Source: Lepiota brunneoincarnata (taxonomy: Eukaryota; Basidiomycota; Agaricomycetes; Agaricales; Agaricaceae). Taken from it: DNA of 64,000 nt. The stretch is from positions 558,001-622,000 of the forward strand of contig JAEBUN010000004.1 in NCBI GenBank assembly GCA_023014365.1, in the 5' to 3' direction. This document shows, piece after piece, positions 62,458 to 64,000 of the stretch. Each line of letters opens with the position of its first letter. The first letter of the stretch is position 1. A program made the position numbers and the translations under genes. The notes under the pieces were generated by a model. That model saw only the letters and a program-made list of their open reading frames with translations. It was not told where the DNA came from and searched no databases.

Positions 62458-64000
62458 ATGACGACTACTGCACCAATCAACCTAAACTCACTCGATCTTG
62501 CACCCTCACCGGATCTCCATCCACTCTATCCAACCCCGGTCCAAATTTCAGACCTTCTGAGTTCGCACTCAGGCCTCTCACCGTCCGAGAAATCCGAACT
62601 CGTGGCTCACTGCGCCTCTCGCGCGTGCGTGTTCGGGGATCTGTCCCTTTTGCAACACCTCCTTACGGACCCACAGGCGCAGGCTCATCTGGACCTTGGG
62701 GTACGCGACGAGGATGGTCTCGGACTGGTCAGTTTGGCTATTTACGGGTTTGGTGGGGATAGCGATCGAGACGTGGAGAGGGAAGAATGTGTGAGGTTGT
62801 TGGTTACTCAAGGGGCTGATATACAGCCCGACAATGGTTTGTGCAGTGATCCCTTCTTTTTCCGTATGCAGGGCCCGCAAGTTGATCCAGTAATTAATAG
62901 CCGGTTGGACACCTCTACACCACGCTGTGTTACTCTCGCCACCGACGCTTATTTCGTACTTGATGACCCATGGGTGTTCGCCGTTTGCGTTAACGAAACG
63001 GAACCTGACACCTCTGGATATCGTCACCGCACACTCGATCGTGCCTGGGCGCGAGGATATTGCGCTCCTACTCGAAGAAGCGATGAGGGGTGAGGGCTGG
63101 GAGGGCAGTAGAATGGATCAACGGCGAAGGCTTGTTGAGCAGCAGCAGAAACGGCGAGGGAAGCAAAAGGAATTGCGCGAGGATGTAGAAAAGATGCTTG
63201 GCGTTCGCCCGAACTGGTGGAGGCAGGATCATGAATTTCTGTCTTCGGATTCAGATACCTCAGATGATGAAGGCGAGGATGCTGATAATGATGAGGTCTT
63301 TGTGAGTGAATTGTGCACCAGCCGCTCGCGACAGTGCCTATCTGATTCCGAGACTCAAAGACACCACCGCTAGACTATTCATCTATGCTCGTCTTCTCGC
63401 CAGATTCATTACCTCAGATGCTTGAGTCTCTTGTTACGAATTACCCAACCTCCTTCAAGGATGCCACACCCGCCAACACTCTGTACCTGTTGACGAGGTT
63501 TGCTTGCCTGACTTGCGATCATACTTGGCTAGAAGAACTAATATTGGCAGCCACTGACGCAATAGAAGAAGCCTTCTTTGTGAGTGCCTGATGTCTTATT
63601 GAAAAAGACATAGGTCTGGGATTAATCCGCTTTTAGAATAGAGCAGAAGACGTAACTTGTCTCGTCTTCTGGCTGTACAACGCCACCCTTTGGCTGCACT
63701 TCATCCAATGCGATAATTCCATTAATCGGACTTGCCAGCTCATGGGGTCATATGAGCTTATTGAGGAGGTCATTAACTCTGTCTTTGGTATGTGCATATG
63801 CAGGGGCTCAGTCACCTTCTGACATTTTTATTAAGTTTTTATCATCCGGGTTGCGGAGAGACGGATAGACCAAATGATTGATGCAACCCTCCTCGACTTT
63901 TCACCCTCATCCTCCCACATAGATTCCGTGCAATTCGAGTCTGAATGGTCTTTCCTCAGGCCCTTCACCGGAAGAAAGAAGCCTGCCGCAAACACCACAG
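62458..64000 (+). CDS. Ankyrin repeat and DIL domain protein (3' end missing)
   Basis: Fungal protein pairing ankyrin repeats with a dilute (DIL) domain, the cargo-binding fold of class V myosins; probably a membrane traffic or cytoskeletal adaptor. Exons 62458-62836, 62901-63301, 63361-63579, 63637-63787 and 63836 onward are joined in frame. Ankyrin parts include DEDGLGLVSLAIYGFGGDS and GWTPLHHAVLLSPP. A basic coiled region (QKRRGKQKELRED) and an acidic stretch follow, then the DIL region with LYLLTRFACLTCDHTWLEEL, CLVFWLYNATLWLHF and INSVFVFIIRVAERRIDQM. The gene runs off the window. Confidence 0.85.

Overview
The window is nuclear DNA from a filamentous basidiomycete, most likely a mushroom-forming agaricomycete; I cannot name the genus. 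The reasons are dense protein genes split by many short introns (mostly 47-68 nt, with GT or sometimes GC donors and CTGAC-like branch points), basidiomycete-type gene content (small OPT transporter, multi-exon P450, GT32 enzyme, ankyrin-DIL protein) and no transposons. Start codons, exon joins and frames were worked out by reading conserved proteins across splice sites.

Layout, left to right: 3' part of an OPT oligopeptide transporter (1-1684); PRP19 and SGT2 head to head (2262-5238); a Myb plus C2H2 zinc-finger transcription factor divergent from the splicing factor PRP17 (6485-11218); a small secreted repeat-peptide precursor (12481-13052); MCM3 (13784-16522); a decayed RBR ubiquitin ligase (17398-19148); pyruvate kinase and a GT32-type glycosyltransferase (19904-24912); ribulose-phosphate 3-epimerase divergent from a small GPI-type protein (25199-27073); COX13 divergent from RPN2 (27978-32514); a cytochrome P450 divergent from importin alpha (32732-37393); LSM5 and mitochondrial S16 (37672-38871); an acyl-CoA-binding ankyrin protein, succinyl-CoA ligase alpha, an MTR10/transportin-3 importin and septin CDC3, all on the minus strand (39094-47296); a hypothetical protein, the mitochondrial ribosomal protein mS35 and a DUF866 protein (47769-50506); an IQ-motif fungal protein, the MAP kinase kinase kinase BCK1 and GID8 (50697-59650); RRP15; and the 5' part of an ankyrin-DIL protein that runs off the end.

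Most genes are housekeeping: splicing (PRP19, PRP17, LSM5), proteasome and protein quality control (RPN2, SGT2, GID8), nuclear import (importin alpha, MTR10), ribosome biogenesis (RRP15), mitochondria (COX13, S16, mS35, LSC1), replication (MCM3) and cell wall or cytokinesis (BCK1, CDC3). They form no pathway cluster; many simply share divergent promoters.

The most interesting locus is the secreted precursor at 12481-13052: a signal peptide followed by eleven copies of GNS(D/E)W, ten of them ending in the dibasic RR or KR. It looks like a Kex2-processed repeat peptide. Copies differ mostly at synonymous positions, which points to selection on the pentapeptide. Other notable points are the Myb/zinc-finger fusion, six GC-AG introns, microexons in pyruvate kinase and P450, a catalytically dead RBR relic, and nine single-base insertions that break otherwise intact conserved genes (assembly errors or something stranger).
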